Source: Bdellovibrio sp. BCCA (GTDB lineage Bacteria; Bdellovibrionota; Bdellovibrionia; Bdellovibrionales; Bdellovibrionaceae). Taken from it: a stretch of 64,000 nt of DNA. Shown here piece by piece: positions 35,234 through 43,500 of the stretch; position 1 is the stretch's first letter; each line of letters begins with the position of its first letter. The translations under genes were made by a program, and so were the position numbers. Below the pieces are notes generated by a model. It saw nothing but the letters and a program-made list of their open reading frames with translations, was not told the DNA's origin and ran no database searches. The stretch is taken from NCBI RefSeq assembly GCF_037996825.1, contig NZ_JBBNAC010000001.1, positions 1,736,001 through 1,800,000 on the forward strand. Reading direction: 5' to 3'.

Positions 35234-36226
35234 TCACGGACAAGACTGAAAAAGACGGCAAGTGCGAGGAGTTTTATTTAAAAGTTCCTCGTCTGTCATA
35301 AGGCGACCCCGATTTCGAATATGGTAATCAACCGTGTTATCTAAAGTTCCTCTACGATAAGCAAAAAAATATTTTGTACTTGTTGGATAAGATCGGACGT
35401 CCCAAACGACTCTTTGAAATGGAGAGTTCGGATCTTTTTCGGCCGACATGTTATTTCCCACCCAGGCATACATTAAATCCGGGTCCCAGAATTCTAGATT
35501 TGTGTAAGCTTCTTTTTCTGAAGCCCAAGGGCGATCTTTTCCTCGTAAGTATCCAAAAAAGCCGATGTGTGCACTGCGTGTTTGAGAGCTTAAAAGTTCG
35601 AGGGGAACTTTCAGTTTGCGTTTCCAGGCTTGATCAAGAGACGGTGGGAAGAAATCTAAGATTTGCAGAAAACTCACAGCGTAAGCCGAGCACCCGGCAC
35701 CTTGTCCATAGTGAGGCAAAGAGCGAAGTCCTCCATAAACTTCATCAAGGTGAAGTTCTTCATAAAGATGGATATACCGTTGCACTCGCGCGCATTGATC
35801 GGAATTAAGAATAAGTTTAAGACTGCGCACATAACCTTGTCGCTTCAGTGTGCCTAACCAAGAGAGAACTTCTTCTTCGGTGTAAGAGCGGCCTTTCACG
35901 TTCATCATAAAGGCATCCAGAGCCACACCTTTAAAAGCGAAATCCCAAACATAAGAGAGATTGGATCTGACCGAAGTCATTCCTCGATAAATGGAAGGTT
36001 CGTTTCCGCATTGCAGGCGCACGTTCACGTGAGAAATTGGGTGAGGGTAAGGGTGACCATTCACTCGGGCTTTCATGTTTTGATAAGCACTGCGCACGAG
36101 GCTTCCGGGAGTCTGCCAATTCAAAGGTTTTGGGGCTCGATAGAAAATCAGTTCTAATTCATTGGCAGAAACCAAGGAACTTGTAAAAAGCAGATAAAAA
36201 GCCGCGAGCCAAACGCAAAGCTGCAT
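35234..36226 (-). CDS. Exported protein of unknown function with possible permuted-papain site
   Basis: A 330-residue protein with signal peptide MQLCVWLAAFYLLFTSSLVS. HPISHVNVRLQC (about 62-73) places a His in a strand and GQGAGCSAYAVSFLQIL (about 173-189) a Cys at a helix start. That His-before-Cys order is that of circularly permuted NlpC/P60-type enzymes (YiiX-like); a third polar partner is not certain. No other domain is recognised. The gene abuts the convergent psd stop and lies alone. It may be a cysteine peptidase or amidase, but that is inference. Confidence 0.65.
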   Translation of the reverse strand: MQLCVWLAAFYLLFTSSLVSANELELIFYRAPKPLNWQTPGSLVRSAYQNMKARVNGHPYPHPISHVNVRLQCGNEPSIYRGMTSVRSNLSYVWDFAFKGVALDAFMMNVKGRSYTEEEVLSWLGTLKRQGYVRSLKLILNSDQCARVQRYIHLYEELHLDEVYGGLRSLPHYGQGAGCSAYAVSFLQILDFFPPSLDQAWKRKLKVPLELLSSQTRSAHIGFFGYLRGKDRPWASEKEAYTNLEFWDPDLMYAWVGNNMSAEKDPNSPFQRVVWDVRSYPTSTKYFFAYRRGTLDNTVDYHIRNRGRLMTDEELLNKTPRTCRLFQSCP

Positions 36227-36339
36227 AAAATATCACTCCGGTGATGTTATTCACTGAATGATATTCTTGGAGCGGTTTCAGAAAAAACAGAGGTCTATGA
36301 AAATAACAAAGGCAGATTGCGAAGACTTCACAAAAAATC

Positions 36340-36699
36340 TTACGCAGGATACGTGCACTCCGTTAAAGGAGTCTCTGCAATTGTCACTTTTGTGAGCATT
36401 GGCAAAGCGGGAAGGGCACGGTCATAAATCCATTTCGCGAGAAGCTCTGATGTTGGATTTTCCAAACCTTCGACTTCATTTAAAACGCGATGGTCGATTT
36501 TTTCTAAAAGAGGCTTCATCTTAGATTGAATGTCGTTATAGTCGATCACCCAGCCGATTTTAGGATCTAAAGAACCCACAAGGGTCAGAATGATCTTAAA
36601 ACTATGCCCGTGCATGCGTGAACATGGATGAGAAGAGGGCAGGTGGGGAAGGAAACGGGCCGATTCAATTTGAAAATGCTGCTTCAGTTCGAATTTCAT
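36340..36699 (-). CDS. queD: 6-carboxy-5,6,7,8-tetrahydropterin synthase (QueD)
   Basis: Makes 6-carboxy-tetrahydropterin from dihydroneopterin triphosphate, the second step to queuosine. The 119-residue protein has FLPHLP (His19), catalytic Cys26 in PCSRMHGHSF, zinc His30 and His32, then DYNDIQSKMKPLLEKIDHRVLN and NPTSELLAKWIYDRA, all typical of QueD. A terminal Glu (ETPLTECTYPA) completes the active site. It starts 29 bases from the divergent second PTPS gene, so both are driven from a tiny shared region. No preQ1 riboswitch fits in that gap. Confidence 0.93.
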   Translation of the reverse strand: MKFELKQHFQIESARFLPHLPSSHPCSRMHGHSFKIILTLVGSLDPKIGWVIDYNDIQSKMKPLLEKIDHRVLNEVEGLENPTSELLAKWIYDRALPALPMLTKVTIAETPLTECTYPA

Positions 36700-36728
36700 G
36701 CTAAAGATATAACCACTTTGAGGTGATT

Positions 36729-37220
36729 ATGTCCACGACCACATTGCATTTAGCCAAGCAGAATTTCAAATTCTCGGCCGCCCATTTCCTTATTTTTGAT
36801 GAAAAGCATGCCGAGCGCCTGCATGGACATAATTATCAGGTCCGCGTTGATATCAAGGCCCCTGCCGAGCCGGATCTTCACGCGGAAGGTTACTTTTTGG
36901 ATTTCAATGTTTTTAAAAAGTACATCAAAGCGCGCTTGGATCAATGGGACGAGATCGTCCTTTTGCCTGAAAAACATCCGGATATGAAGTTTAAGAAAAC
37001 CGCAAAGTCTTTGGAAGTGACTTTCCGTGATCGCTTTTATGTTTTTCCAGCTAACGAAGTGATTTTGCTTCCGGTTTCCAACACAAGCGTTGAACAGCTT
37101 TCAAGATTGTTGGCGGAAGATTTTTACGGAGAATTCAAACAGTACGGCGTGCAAAAAGTGAAAGTGTATGTGGAGGAAACCCGCGGTCAGGGGGCTTCCT
37201 CCGTTGTTCCTTCTAATTAA
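36729..37220 (+). CDS. PTPS/QueD-family paralog without the catalytic cysteine
   Basis: A 163-residue protein of the 6-pyruvoyl-tetrahydropterin synthase fold. Zinc ligands His19 (FSAAHFL), His32 and His34 (RLHGHNY) are in place, but the catalytic Cys, expected four residues before HGH, is Ala28, with Glu29 beside it. Later parts are LDFNVFKKYIKARLDQWDEI, HPDMKFKKTAKSLEV and VKVYVEETRGQGASS, with the C-terminal Glu. Known Cys-less PTPS-III proteins work in folate synthesis in place of FolB; whether this one does is open. The ribosome site is GAGGTG before ATG 36729. Confidence 0.85.
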   Translation: MSTTTLHLAKQNFKFSAAHFLIFDEKHAERLHGHNYQVRVDIKAPAEPDLHAEGYFLDFNVFKKYIKARLDQWDEIVLLPEKHPDMKFKKTAKSLEVTFRDRFYVFPANEVILLPVSNTSVEQLSRLLAEDFYGEFKQYGVQKVKVYVEETRGQGASSVVPSN

Positions 37221-37221
37221 A

Positions 37222-38061
37222 TTAGAAAGTGAAGCGAGCTGCTGCAGACAACGCGATAACGTTGTATGTGTCAGCTTCGCTGTGAGAGAAATCGTAGTCT
37301 AGGCGTGGAATCAATGCCCATGTTCCAAATGGAATACGAGAGTACAAAGACAGTCCTAGTGTATTGTAGGATTTGATAAGCTCGTTTCCATCTTCGTCAT
37401 TGAGTGCTGCGTGATTGTAGTAATTCAAAGAACCACCGAAAAGAACGTCAGTCACAGTTGTTTCGTAGAACGCTGAAAGTCCCAAAGTGTTGCCATCTTT
37501 AGTTTTTACATCCATGTTCAGAGCTTCAACTTCAGTTGTACGCTCTAGAAGAACTGCATAGTTCAAACGACCACCGATAGTTCCACCAGCAGCTTCTGTG
37601 TCCATACCCACGTAAGGTGTGAAAGAGAAACCACCTGTCGCTGCAGACATGTCACCGTTTGTTTCAATTTTAGCTTTCTGCAGGCTCAATCCAAGATCAA
37701 GACCGTAGCGAAGGTTGGAAGAACCCATATTTGAAGTTCCTTTCAACACAACATGTGGGTCTTCAAGTCCAGATACTTTTGTTTTAGGAGTGTTGTCATT
37801 TTCGTAAGAAGAGAAAAGCAAAGACCCTTCAATTGAAAACATCTCGTTGATACCGTATTCGTAAGAAACACCTGATTTGTACAGACCACTGTACTTAGTT
37901 TCTGTAGTGCCACCTTTAGGTTTTGTCTTCGTAGAAACATACCCAATGCGCGGTGTAAGATCGCTTTGTCCCGCTTTAGATTGGAAGAAAAATTCGCTGT
38001 CAGCAGCGTGAGCGCTAACCGATGCAAGCACGATAGCGGCTGCAAATACTTTAGAAAACAT
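37222..38061 (-). CDS. Outer-membrane beta-barrel protein
   Basis: A 279-residue protein with signal peptide MFSKVFAAAIVLASVSAHAA and a body of alternating amphipathic strands ending in the C-terminal aromatic signature ARFTF, as BAM substrates have. Examples are YGLDLGLSLQKAKIETNG, GGRLNYAVLLERTTEV and NTLGLSLYSRIPFGTWALIP. Ten to twelve strands are likely. No function is visible. It has a good promoter (TTGACA-17-TTTGAT) and a leader hairpin, and strong GGAG ribosome site, so expression should be high. It shares a strand with the next exported protein gene but is separated by its own promoter. Confidence 0.82.
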   Translation of the reverse strand: MFSKVFAAAIVLASVSAHAADSEFFFQSKAGQSDLTPRIGYVSTKTKPKGGTTETKYSGLYKSGVSYEYGINEMFSIEGSLLFSSYENDNTPKTKVSGLEDPHVVLKGTSNMGSSNLRYGLDLGLSLQKAKIETNGDMSAATGGFSFTPYVGMDTEAAGGTIGGRLNYAVLLERTTEVEALNMDVKTKDGNTLGLSAFYETTVTDVLFGGSLNYYNHAALNDEDGNELIKSYNTLGLSLYSRIPFGTWALIPRLDYDFSHSEADTYNVIALSAAARFTF

Positions 38062-38100
38062 GATGAACTCCTTTAATGCTAAACTCTTATGAGTTTTAGT

Positions 38101-38129
38101 ATCAAAGTGCAGTTCATTATGACTGTCAA
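38101..38129 (-). promoter_or_regulatory. Promoter of the outer-membrane protein gene
   Basis: On the minus strand TTGACA (38129-38124), a 17-base spacer and TTTGAT (38106-38101). The transcript would begin near 38094 and form the leader hairpin AAACTC-ATAA-GAGTTT (38096-38081) before AAGGAG and the ATG at 38061. Confidence 0.65.
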
Positions 38130-38178
38130 TTCACAACGCGGATTTTCTATTCTGGCGAAGTCAGAGCATAAACGATGC

Positions 38179-39237
38179 TTAGGGCTTCAATGTTCCCGAA
38201 GCGACCTCTGAGGCACTCAACTCTTTGATGATACGGTAGCGCCAAAAACAGATGCGACCGCCTTCATTGAGTTTTTGTTCAAGGCGTTCTTCTGTCAGAT
38301 CGGGACTGCCGTCGCAGTCGATATGCGCGAAATCAGCAAATGCATCCACGCGATTCACAGACCAAGAATAAGGGGATTTGTCTCGGGATTTAAAGGCACG
38401 GTTAAAACCGCCGTTTCCAAGCTCGATACCTGCGACGATGATTTTCTCTAAAGCAGGGTTCTTGATTTGCTCACGAGCCGTTGCGATCTGTTGATCGTCT
38501 TTGAGAGCAATCACAAAAGATTCTTCAGGACGAGCATCTTTAGTTGAAACCAAGAAATATGTTTTTTGATCGTCTAACGAAAAACTCACTGGTTTTAAAG
38601 CTACAGCCGGACTTAGTTTCTCTTCACCGAATTGATCGTAAAACATCAACGAATGAAGACGCTCTTGACCAACGACTTCGATGCGCGCGGCATTTTCAGG
38701 CAAAGTCCATTTGAAAGAGGACGTATCATAATACTTCTCGATCAAAACTTCTTTCTCGCCAATCACAGAGCCTGCTTTATTGAAGGCTTGAAGTTTTACG
38801 GAATTAGACTTTAAGAAAAGGTTTAACAAATGCACTTTCACGGACTTTACATTGGAAGGAAGCCAGTGGCTCACTTGGGGAGATGTGAGATCGCTTAAAG
38901 GAATACTTAAACTCTCATCGCAGCGGGTGGTGATTTGCAGTGAATTCTTGGTCCAAGATTTTATGGAAAAACCCATTTGAGAGGGAAGAAACTGAGTTCC
39001 CGCGATCTTAATCTGCGACTTTGCATCAATATCGTGATGAAGCTCTTGAAGTTCTCCATCAAAACGCACTTGAGTCCACAGTCTTTGTGGTTCCGAAGTT
39101 TTGTTCGTCACAAACACTGTGAGTGCTTGTGGCGCGCAGTAGGCCGGAACATAGACGACATCTGAGGCCTGCGCGGACAAAGAGGTAAGAAGGACAAAGC
39201 TGCTAATTCCAAGGGTGGTCTTAATACTAAAATCCAT
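38179..39237 (-). CDS. Exported protein of unknown function
   Basis: A 352-residue protein with signal peptide MDFSIKTTLGISSFVLLTSLSAQAS. The mature protein looks beta-rich, with strand stretches ALTVFVTNKTSEPQRLWTQV, SVKVHLLNLFLKSNSVKLQA and KTYFLVSTKDA, like Ig-type or fibronectin-like modules, and four Cys (PAYCAPQ, TTRCDE, HIDCDG, RICFWR). The C-terminus is helical and charged. I recognise no family or catalytic site. It may be a periplasmic or surface protein. It sits upstream on the same strand as the barrel protein gene and diverges from feoAB. Confidence 0.7.
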   Translation of the reverse strand: MDFSIKTTLGISSFVLLTSLSAQASDVVYVPAYCAPQALTVFVTNKTSEPQRLWTQVRFDGELQELHHDIDAKSQIKIAGTQFLPSQMGFSIKSWTKNSLQITTRCDESLSIPLSDLTSPQVSHWLPSNVKSVKVHLLNLFLKSNSVKLQAFNKAGSVIGEKEVLIEKYYDTSSFKWTLPENAARIEVVGQERLHSLMFYDQFGEEKLSPAVALKPVSFSLDDQKTYFLVSTKDARPEESFVIALKDDQQIATAREQIKNPALEKIIVAGIELGNGGFNRAFKSRDKSPYSWSVNRVDAFADFAHIDCDGSPDLTEERLEQKLNEGGRICFWRYRIIKELSASEVASGTLKP

Positions 39238-39321
39238 ACAGACTTCAGATCGGTCTTGCTGGATCGAACTTAACCCTTGGTCTTAAAAACACGACCTTAG
39301 TTAGGGGATCCCACCGGGTCT

Positions 39322-39342
39322 TATTGAGGTTCATTCTCAATA
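39322..39342. promoter_or_regulatory. Fur-box-like palindrome upstream of feoAB
   Basis: TATTGAG-GTTCATT-CTCAATA is a perfect 7-bp inverted repeat. Its core TGAGGTTCATTCTCA agrees with the 7-1-7 Fur consensus TGAnAATnATTnTCA at 10 of 12 defined bases. It lies 88 bases before feoA, and 105 bases before the divergent gene. Confidence 0.6.
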
Positions 39343-39429
39343 GGTTTTCAATTACGTTGCGGGGAGTTAAAGGACTTCCATTTGCCTGCACATGCCTTTA
39401 ACTAGAAGCTCACCGATCCAGAGGAAGTC

Positions 39430-39660
39430 ATGAATTTACTCGATACCGCACTAAAGCCGGGCCACACCGTTGAAATTACGGGTTTTGCAGGGGAAGACGT
39501 TTTCCGTGAACGCCTTCACGAAATGGGTTTGCGCGTAGGAACTGTTCTTACGATTTTAGGCAGAGCCCCCTTTGGTGGACCGCTTTTGATCCGCTTTAAT
39601 ACGAGTTTTCTGGCATTGCGAAATGAGGAAGCGGCATGCGCGAGAGTGAAGCAGAATTAG
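39430..39660 (+). CDS. feoA: Ferrous iron transport protein A
   Basis: A 76-residue SH3-like cytoplasmic protein that works with FeoB. Seen: GHTVEITGFAGEDVFRERLH, EMGLRVGTVLTILGRAPFGG, LLIRFNTSFLALRNEEAACA, all matching FeoA. The start has GAGGAAGTC before ATG. It overlaps the start of feoB by 25 bases and is expected to be translationally coupled. The upstream palindrome at 39322 suggests Fur control, inferred from position and match only. Confidence 0.92.
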   Translation: MNLLDTALKPGHTVEITGFAGEDVFRERLHEMGLRVGTVLTILGRAPFGGPLLIRFNTSFLALRNEEAACARVKQN

Positions 39661-41561
39661 TTATTGATAGTAAGGCCGTTGCTCTTGTTGGTGCACCGAA
39701 CTCTGGTAAAACAACTCTTTATAATTGGCTAACAGGTTCCCGTTTTAAAACGGTGAACTATCCGGGAGCGACCGTGGAGTTTTCCTTGGGGCACTTGGCT
39801 TCGCACTTAGGTGAATCCTATGTGCAAGTGATGGATACTCCGGGCACGTACAGTCTTCATCCGAAGTCTGCTGATGAGTGGGTTACGCTTCGTGCGATCT
39901 ATGAAAATCCAAAAATCAAACAAGTTGATGGAATCATCGTTGTTGTTGATGGGACGCAAATTTCCCGTCACTTGCAACTTGTGATGCAGTTAAAAGAAAC
40001 CGGATTCCCGATGATCGTGGTGGTCACGATGGCCGATCTTCTTCGCCGTGAAGGCATTGAGATCGACATGGATTACTTGCGTAAAACTTTGGGCTGTCCT
40101 GTTTTGCAATTTGATGGCTTGTTGGCTGGGGGGCTTAAAGAAATCGTTGCTGAAGCGAAAAAGCTGACGATCACAAAAACACCCTCTCGCCCCGTTCCTT
40201 GGGGATTTGAACTTCAAGAAAAAAAACTTCAAGAGTGTGAGCAAATCGCGAAAGAAGCGCTCACTCATAAAACCGATCATGCTCAAGATCGCTTAAATAA
40301 AATTGTTGAAACAACTGAAAAGTTGGACCGCGTTCTTTTGCATCCGGTTCTGGGGTTCCTATTTTTTATTCTCATTATGGGTGGATTGTTTTCGTGTGTC
40401 TTCTGGCTCGCAACACCGTTCATGGATCTGATTGACGGCTGGTTTACGTCACTTAATGAAATCGTCGCAGGATGGGGACCAGGAACTCTGTGGGCGGATT
40501 TTTTAGCTAATGGTGTTGTTTCCAGTTTCTCGGCGTTTCTTGTTTTTATTCCGCAGATCTTTATTCTCTTTATGGGAATCGGAATTTTAGAAAGTACAGG
40601 TTACTTGGCGCGTGCGGCGACTTTGATTGATCGCCCTTTTTCGGCCTTGGGCATGAGCGGGCGTTCGTTTGTTCCAATGCTTTCAGGTTTTGCGTGCGCA
40701 GTGCCTGCCATTATTGCGACTCGTAATATCCCTTCTAAAAAAGACCGCATGATCACACAGTTTGTGATTCCATTGATGAGCTGTTCGGCTCGTCTACCTG
40801 TGTATGCGCTATTTATTGCATTTTTATTTCATGGACAGTCGGCTTTGAAGGCGGGCTTGGCTCTTGCGGCTTTGTACTTAGGCTCGATCGTTATTGGGTC
40901 TTTTGCTGCAGGTGTTGTCAGCAGATTTATTCCAAAAACCGCAAACGATCCATCTCTGTTTATGATGGAGCTTCCCATCTATCGCCGTCCGAAAGTTCGA
41001 GTCTTGCTTCGCCAGTCTTGGACTCGCACCTTATCTTACGTGAAACGAGCGGGACCTGTGATCTTCACATTTGCCGTGATTGTCTGGGCGGGAACGACCT
41101 TCCCTCATTATCAGTTGGAAGACGCACATCAAAAATTAGAGCAAAGTTACGTCGGACAATTAGGAAAAGCTATTGAGCCAGTCATGCATCCCATGGGTGT
41201 TGATTGGCGCGTGGGTGTGGGCTTGATCTCGGCTTTTGCGGCCCGTGAAGTTTTCGTTTCTTCTTTAGCCTTAACCTTCAATATCACTGATACAAATGAA
41301 GATACTCAGCAACAAGCTCTTCTGACTCAGATGAGTACCGCCGTGAATTCTGCGGGCGAAAAAATATTTACGGTGAGTTCTGTGATTGGTCTTATGATTT
41401 TCTTCTTAATTGCTTTGCAGTGTATGTCCACAGTCGGTGTGCAAATTCGTGAAAGTGGTTCTTGGAAGTTTGCAGTCACACAGCTTATCGCCTTTAACGT
41501 CTTTGCCTATGTTCTTGTCGTTCTGCTAGTTCAAGGATTAAGAGCTATAGGTGTTTCGTAG
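39636..41561 (+). CDS. feoB: Ferrous iron transporter B (short form)
   Basis: GTP-dependent Fe(II) importer in the inner membrane. The N-terminal G domain has VGAPNSGKTTLYNWLTG (P-loop near 19-27), the G3 DTPGTYSLHP and switch region, and a VVTMADLL G4-type motif that differs from the standard NKxD (TMAD). The membrane part has VSSFSAFLVFIPQIFILFM, SGFACAVPAI with the pore Cys and MSCSARLPVYALF. At 641 residues it is shorter than E. coli FeoB (773), mainly in the linker and C-terminus. The start is ATG 39636 behind GAGGAAG. The final gene of the operon; hairpin GGGGG/CCCCC follows. Confidence 0.93.
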   Translation: MRESEAELVIDSKAVALVGAPNSGKTTLYNWLTGSRFKTVNYPGATVEFSLGHLASHLGESYVQVMDTPGTYSLHPKSADEWVTLRAIYENPKIKQVDGIIVVVDGTQISRHLQLVMQLKETGFPMIVVVTMADLLRREGIEIDMDYLRKTLGCPVLQFDGLLAGGLKEIVAEAKKLTITKTPSRPVPWGFELQEKKLQECEQIAKEALTHKTDHAQDRLNKIVETTEKLDRVLLHPVLGFLFFILIMGGLFSCVFWLATPFMDLIDGWFTSLNEIVAGWGPGTLWADFLANGVVSSFSAFLVFIPQIFILFMGIGILESTGYLARAATLIDRPFSALGMSGRSFVPMLSGFACAVPAIIATRNIPSKKDRMITQFVIPLMSCSARLPVYALFIAFLFHGQSALKAGLALAALYLGSIVIGSFAAGVVSRFIPKTANDPSLFMMELPIYRRPKVRVLLRQSWTRTLSYVKRAGPVIFTFAVIVWAGTTFPHYQLEDAHQKLEQSYVGQLGKAIEPVMHPMGVDWRVGVGLISAFAAREVFVSSLALTFNITDTNEDTQQQALLTQMSTAVNSAGEKIFTVSSVIGLMIFFLIALQCMSTVGVQIRESGSWKFAVTQLIAFNVFAYVLVVLLVQGLRAIGVS

Positions 41562-41683
41562 GGGGTTCTCCACCCCCACGGTGTGTTTTCATTGCTCTCC
41601 GTATCATTCATGATCCTCATCATCCTTACCGGAGGAGGAGCGCCGTATTCATAAAAACAGGAATTTTTTTAAAAGGAGTTTTT

Positions 41684-42079
41684 ATGAAACTGTCAGCGAT
41701 CGTATTTTCTGTATTTTTAGGTCTTGGGGTTCTAGCAAATGCCGAGACTCCTGTTCAGTCTCAAAGAGAAGTTCAGATTGGTATCAGTGGCGTTTACGTT
41801 CCGGGCGGATTTGATTCTGCATCGGATGTATACGTTGTCGTTAATGGCGTTTTTCAAAATGGTTGTTACAAGTGGAAACGTGCTGAAGTTAACCACAGAG
41901 ATGATTTCACCCACCAAGTTAAATCAATAGCTTCTGTGTCTGAAGGCGGGATGTGCGTTATGGTCCTCGTACCTTTTCAGAAAGAAGTTCGTCTAGGAAA
42001 ATTTCTTGCGGGCAAACACATTTTGCGATTTGAAAACGGCGACGGAACTTATCTAGAAAAAACTTTGCTGGTCGAATAA
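41684..42079 (+). CDS. Small exported protein of unknown function
   Basis: A 131-residue protein with signal peptide MKLSAIVFSVFLGLGVLANA. The mature 110 residues look like one beta-sandwich: REVQIGISGVYVPGGFD, DVYVVVNGVFQNGCYKW, GMCVMVLVPFQKEVRLG, KHILRFENGDGTYLEKTL. Two Cys (GCYKW, GMCVM) could form one disulfide. The ribosome site is AAAAGGAG. A lipoprotein protease gene follows 26 bases later, so the two may be co-transcribed and the small protein may be an inhibitor or partner; that is a guess from context. Confidence 0.7.
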   Translation: MKLSAIVFSVFLGLGVLANAETPVQSQREVQIGISGVYVPGGFDSASDVYVVVNGVFQNGCYKWKRAEVNHRDDFTHQVKSIASVSEGGMCVMVLVPFQKEVRLGKFLAGKHILRFENGDGTYLEKTLLVE

Positions 42080-42105
42080 GGTCAAACCGAAACAAGGAAA
42101 GATCT

Positions 42106-43473
42106 ATGAGAAAGACTTTTTGTTTGTGTTTTTTAGTTCTTTCTTCTTGTTCCCCCAAATCCGATTTTGTTCCTGTTGAATGGCGACAAGGCGGCGGCGA
42201 AGAAGCTCTTCAGGGGCTGTCTTCGCTTGACCTTTCTCATGAGAAAATAATTAAGTCCCTCGATCAAAGCATTGTGTTTCAACAGCAAGAAATTTCGGGC
42301 GTTCCTATTGAAAATGCCTTCGTAAAAAAGCTGCGCAACAAAGCTGGGGAAAATGTTCTGATAAGAGCTCTTGTGTCTTTTAATCAAAAAAAAATGGAAC
42401 AACTGAAAGTTGCGGATTTTCTAAAAAACCGGGATCGTTTGAGGCAGGATCTACAATCGGCTTTTCCTGTTTTTCGTCGTTATAAACCTGAGGTCATCGA
42501 AGTCATTGTCGTGGCTCGCGGAACTTTCTACGAACCCTTGTGGCGCGTTGTCTACGCAGATTCTCAAGGTGTCTCTTGGGAAGTTCGTTTGAATAACCAT
42601 CTTCAGGTGCAGGGGGTAAAGAGAGTCGGATCGCAATTTCACGATACGGTGGCCTCCGTTTTTCCCCAAGGACCGAAAAGATCCCACATCCAGGACGTCA
42701 CATTCAAGAATTTAAGTGCAGAGCCCGCTTTGGCAAATGCGCGCCTTTGGGTTGGCTCCCAAGCTGCACTAAAAGTATCCAGCACGAAGGAGCCTTTAAA
42801 ATTTAATCCGACCGATGCGCGTTTTGACCAAGTTCAGGTATTTTATTATTTAGATGAATCCTTAAGCTGGTTTGAATCTCAGTTGGGCTTTAAGATTCCT
42901 TTTCAGCTGCAAACGGAAGTGCATGTCGGCGCTCCGGAAAAAACAAATTCGGCTTTTTATTATCAAGGAAAAATTCGTCTGGGCGAAGGGGATGGAGAAA
43001 CCTATTCGCACATTTCTCAGGATCCATCGATTGTCATTCACGAGAGTGTTCATGCGCTTGTCGATTCTATTGCTCATCTTCCTTTTGAGGGAGAAGGCGG
43101 ATCGATTAACGAAGGATTTGCGGATTTTCTGACCGCCATGCAATTAGGACATCCAAATATGGGAGAGGTGGCTTATTTGAAAGGACCTTTTCGCCGATCC
43201 GTTGTGAATGATGTAAAGATCTCAGATAAAAATGGCGGACTTTATCATGATTCAGGAATTGTAAGTGGCGTTTTGTGGGATCTGAAAGAGCGTTTGGGAT
43301 TCCAAAAAGCTTTGAGGATATCAATGCTGACGCTCAATCAGTTGGTGCCTAATAGTGACCTTAACGATTTTTTCTTCTGCCTTAATGAATCCCTTGTGAC
43401 GGAAGTAAAAAACCAAGAAGAGCTGAATGCCACTAAGCAAATTCTTTTCAAACGGGGATTCACGGCCAGGTAA
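42106..43473 (+). CDS. Gluzincin-type zinc metalloprotease lipoprotein
   Basis: A 455-residue exported protease. Lipoprotein signal KTFCLCFLVLSSCSPKSD with lipobox LSSC (Cys15). Near residue 312 is SIVIHESVHALVDSIA with the HExxH zinc site (HESVH), and about 24 residues later INEGFADFLTAM gives the third ligand Glu and the Asp of the gluzincin NEGxxD pattern. The region before it (100-200) looks like the FTP/PepSY-type propeptide that thermolysin- and fungalysin-like enzymes carry. Substrate unknown. Its neighbour upstream is the 131-residue exported protein. Confidence 0.82.
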   Translation: MRKTFCLCFLVLSSCSPKSDFVPVEWRQGGGEEALQGLSSLDLSHEKIIKSLDQSIVFQQQEISGVPIENAFVKKLRNKAGENVLIRALVSFNQKKMEQLKVADFLKNRDRLRQDLQSAFPVFRRYKPEVIEVIVVARGTFYEPLWRVVYADSQGVSWEVRLNNHLQVQGVKRVGSQFHDTVASVFPQGPKRSHIQDVTFKNLSAEPALANARLWVGSQAALKVSSTKEPLKFNPTDARFDQVQVFYYLDESLSWFESQLGFKIPFQLQTEVHVGAPEKTNSAFYYQGKIRLGEGDGETYSHISQDPSIVIHESVHALVDSIAHLPFEGEGGSINEGFADFLTAMQLGHPNMGEVAYLKGPFRRSVVNDVKISDKNGGLYHDSGIVSGVLWDLKERLGFQKALRISMLTLNQLVPNSDLNDFFFCLNESLVTEVKNQEELNATKQILFKRGFTAR

Positions 43474-43475
43474 AA

Positions 43476-43500
43476 TATTTTGTTTTGAGCAAAATACTTT
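43476..43500. terminator. Short hairpin between convergent genes
   Basis: TATTTTG (43476-43482) / CAAAATA (43490-43496) with a 7-base loop, followed by CTTTT. It ends the protease gene and lies just past the stop of the convergent CoA-transferase gene. Confidence 0.4.

Noticed and set aside
36700-36728. A preQ1 riboswitch upstream of queD
   Set aside because: The intergenic space is only 29 bases and shows no hairpin with an A-rich tail.
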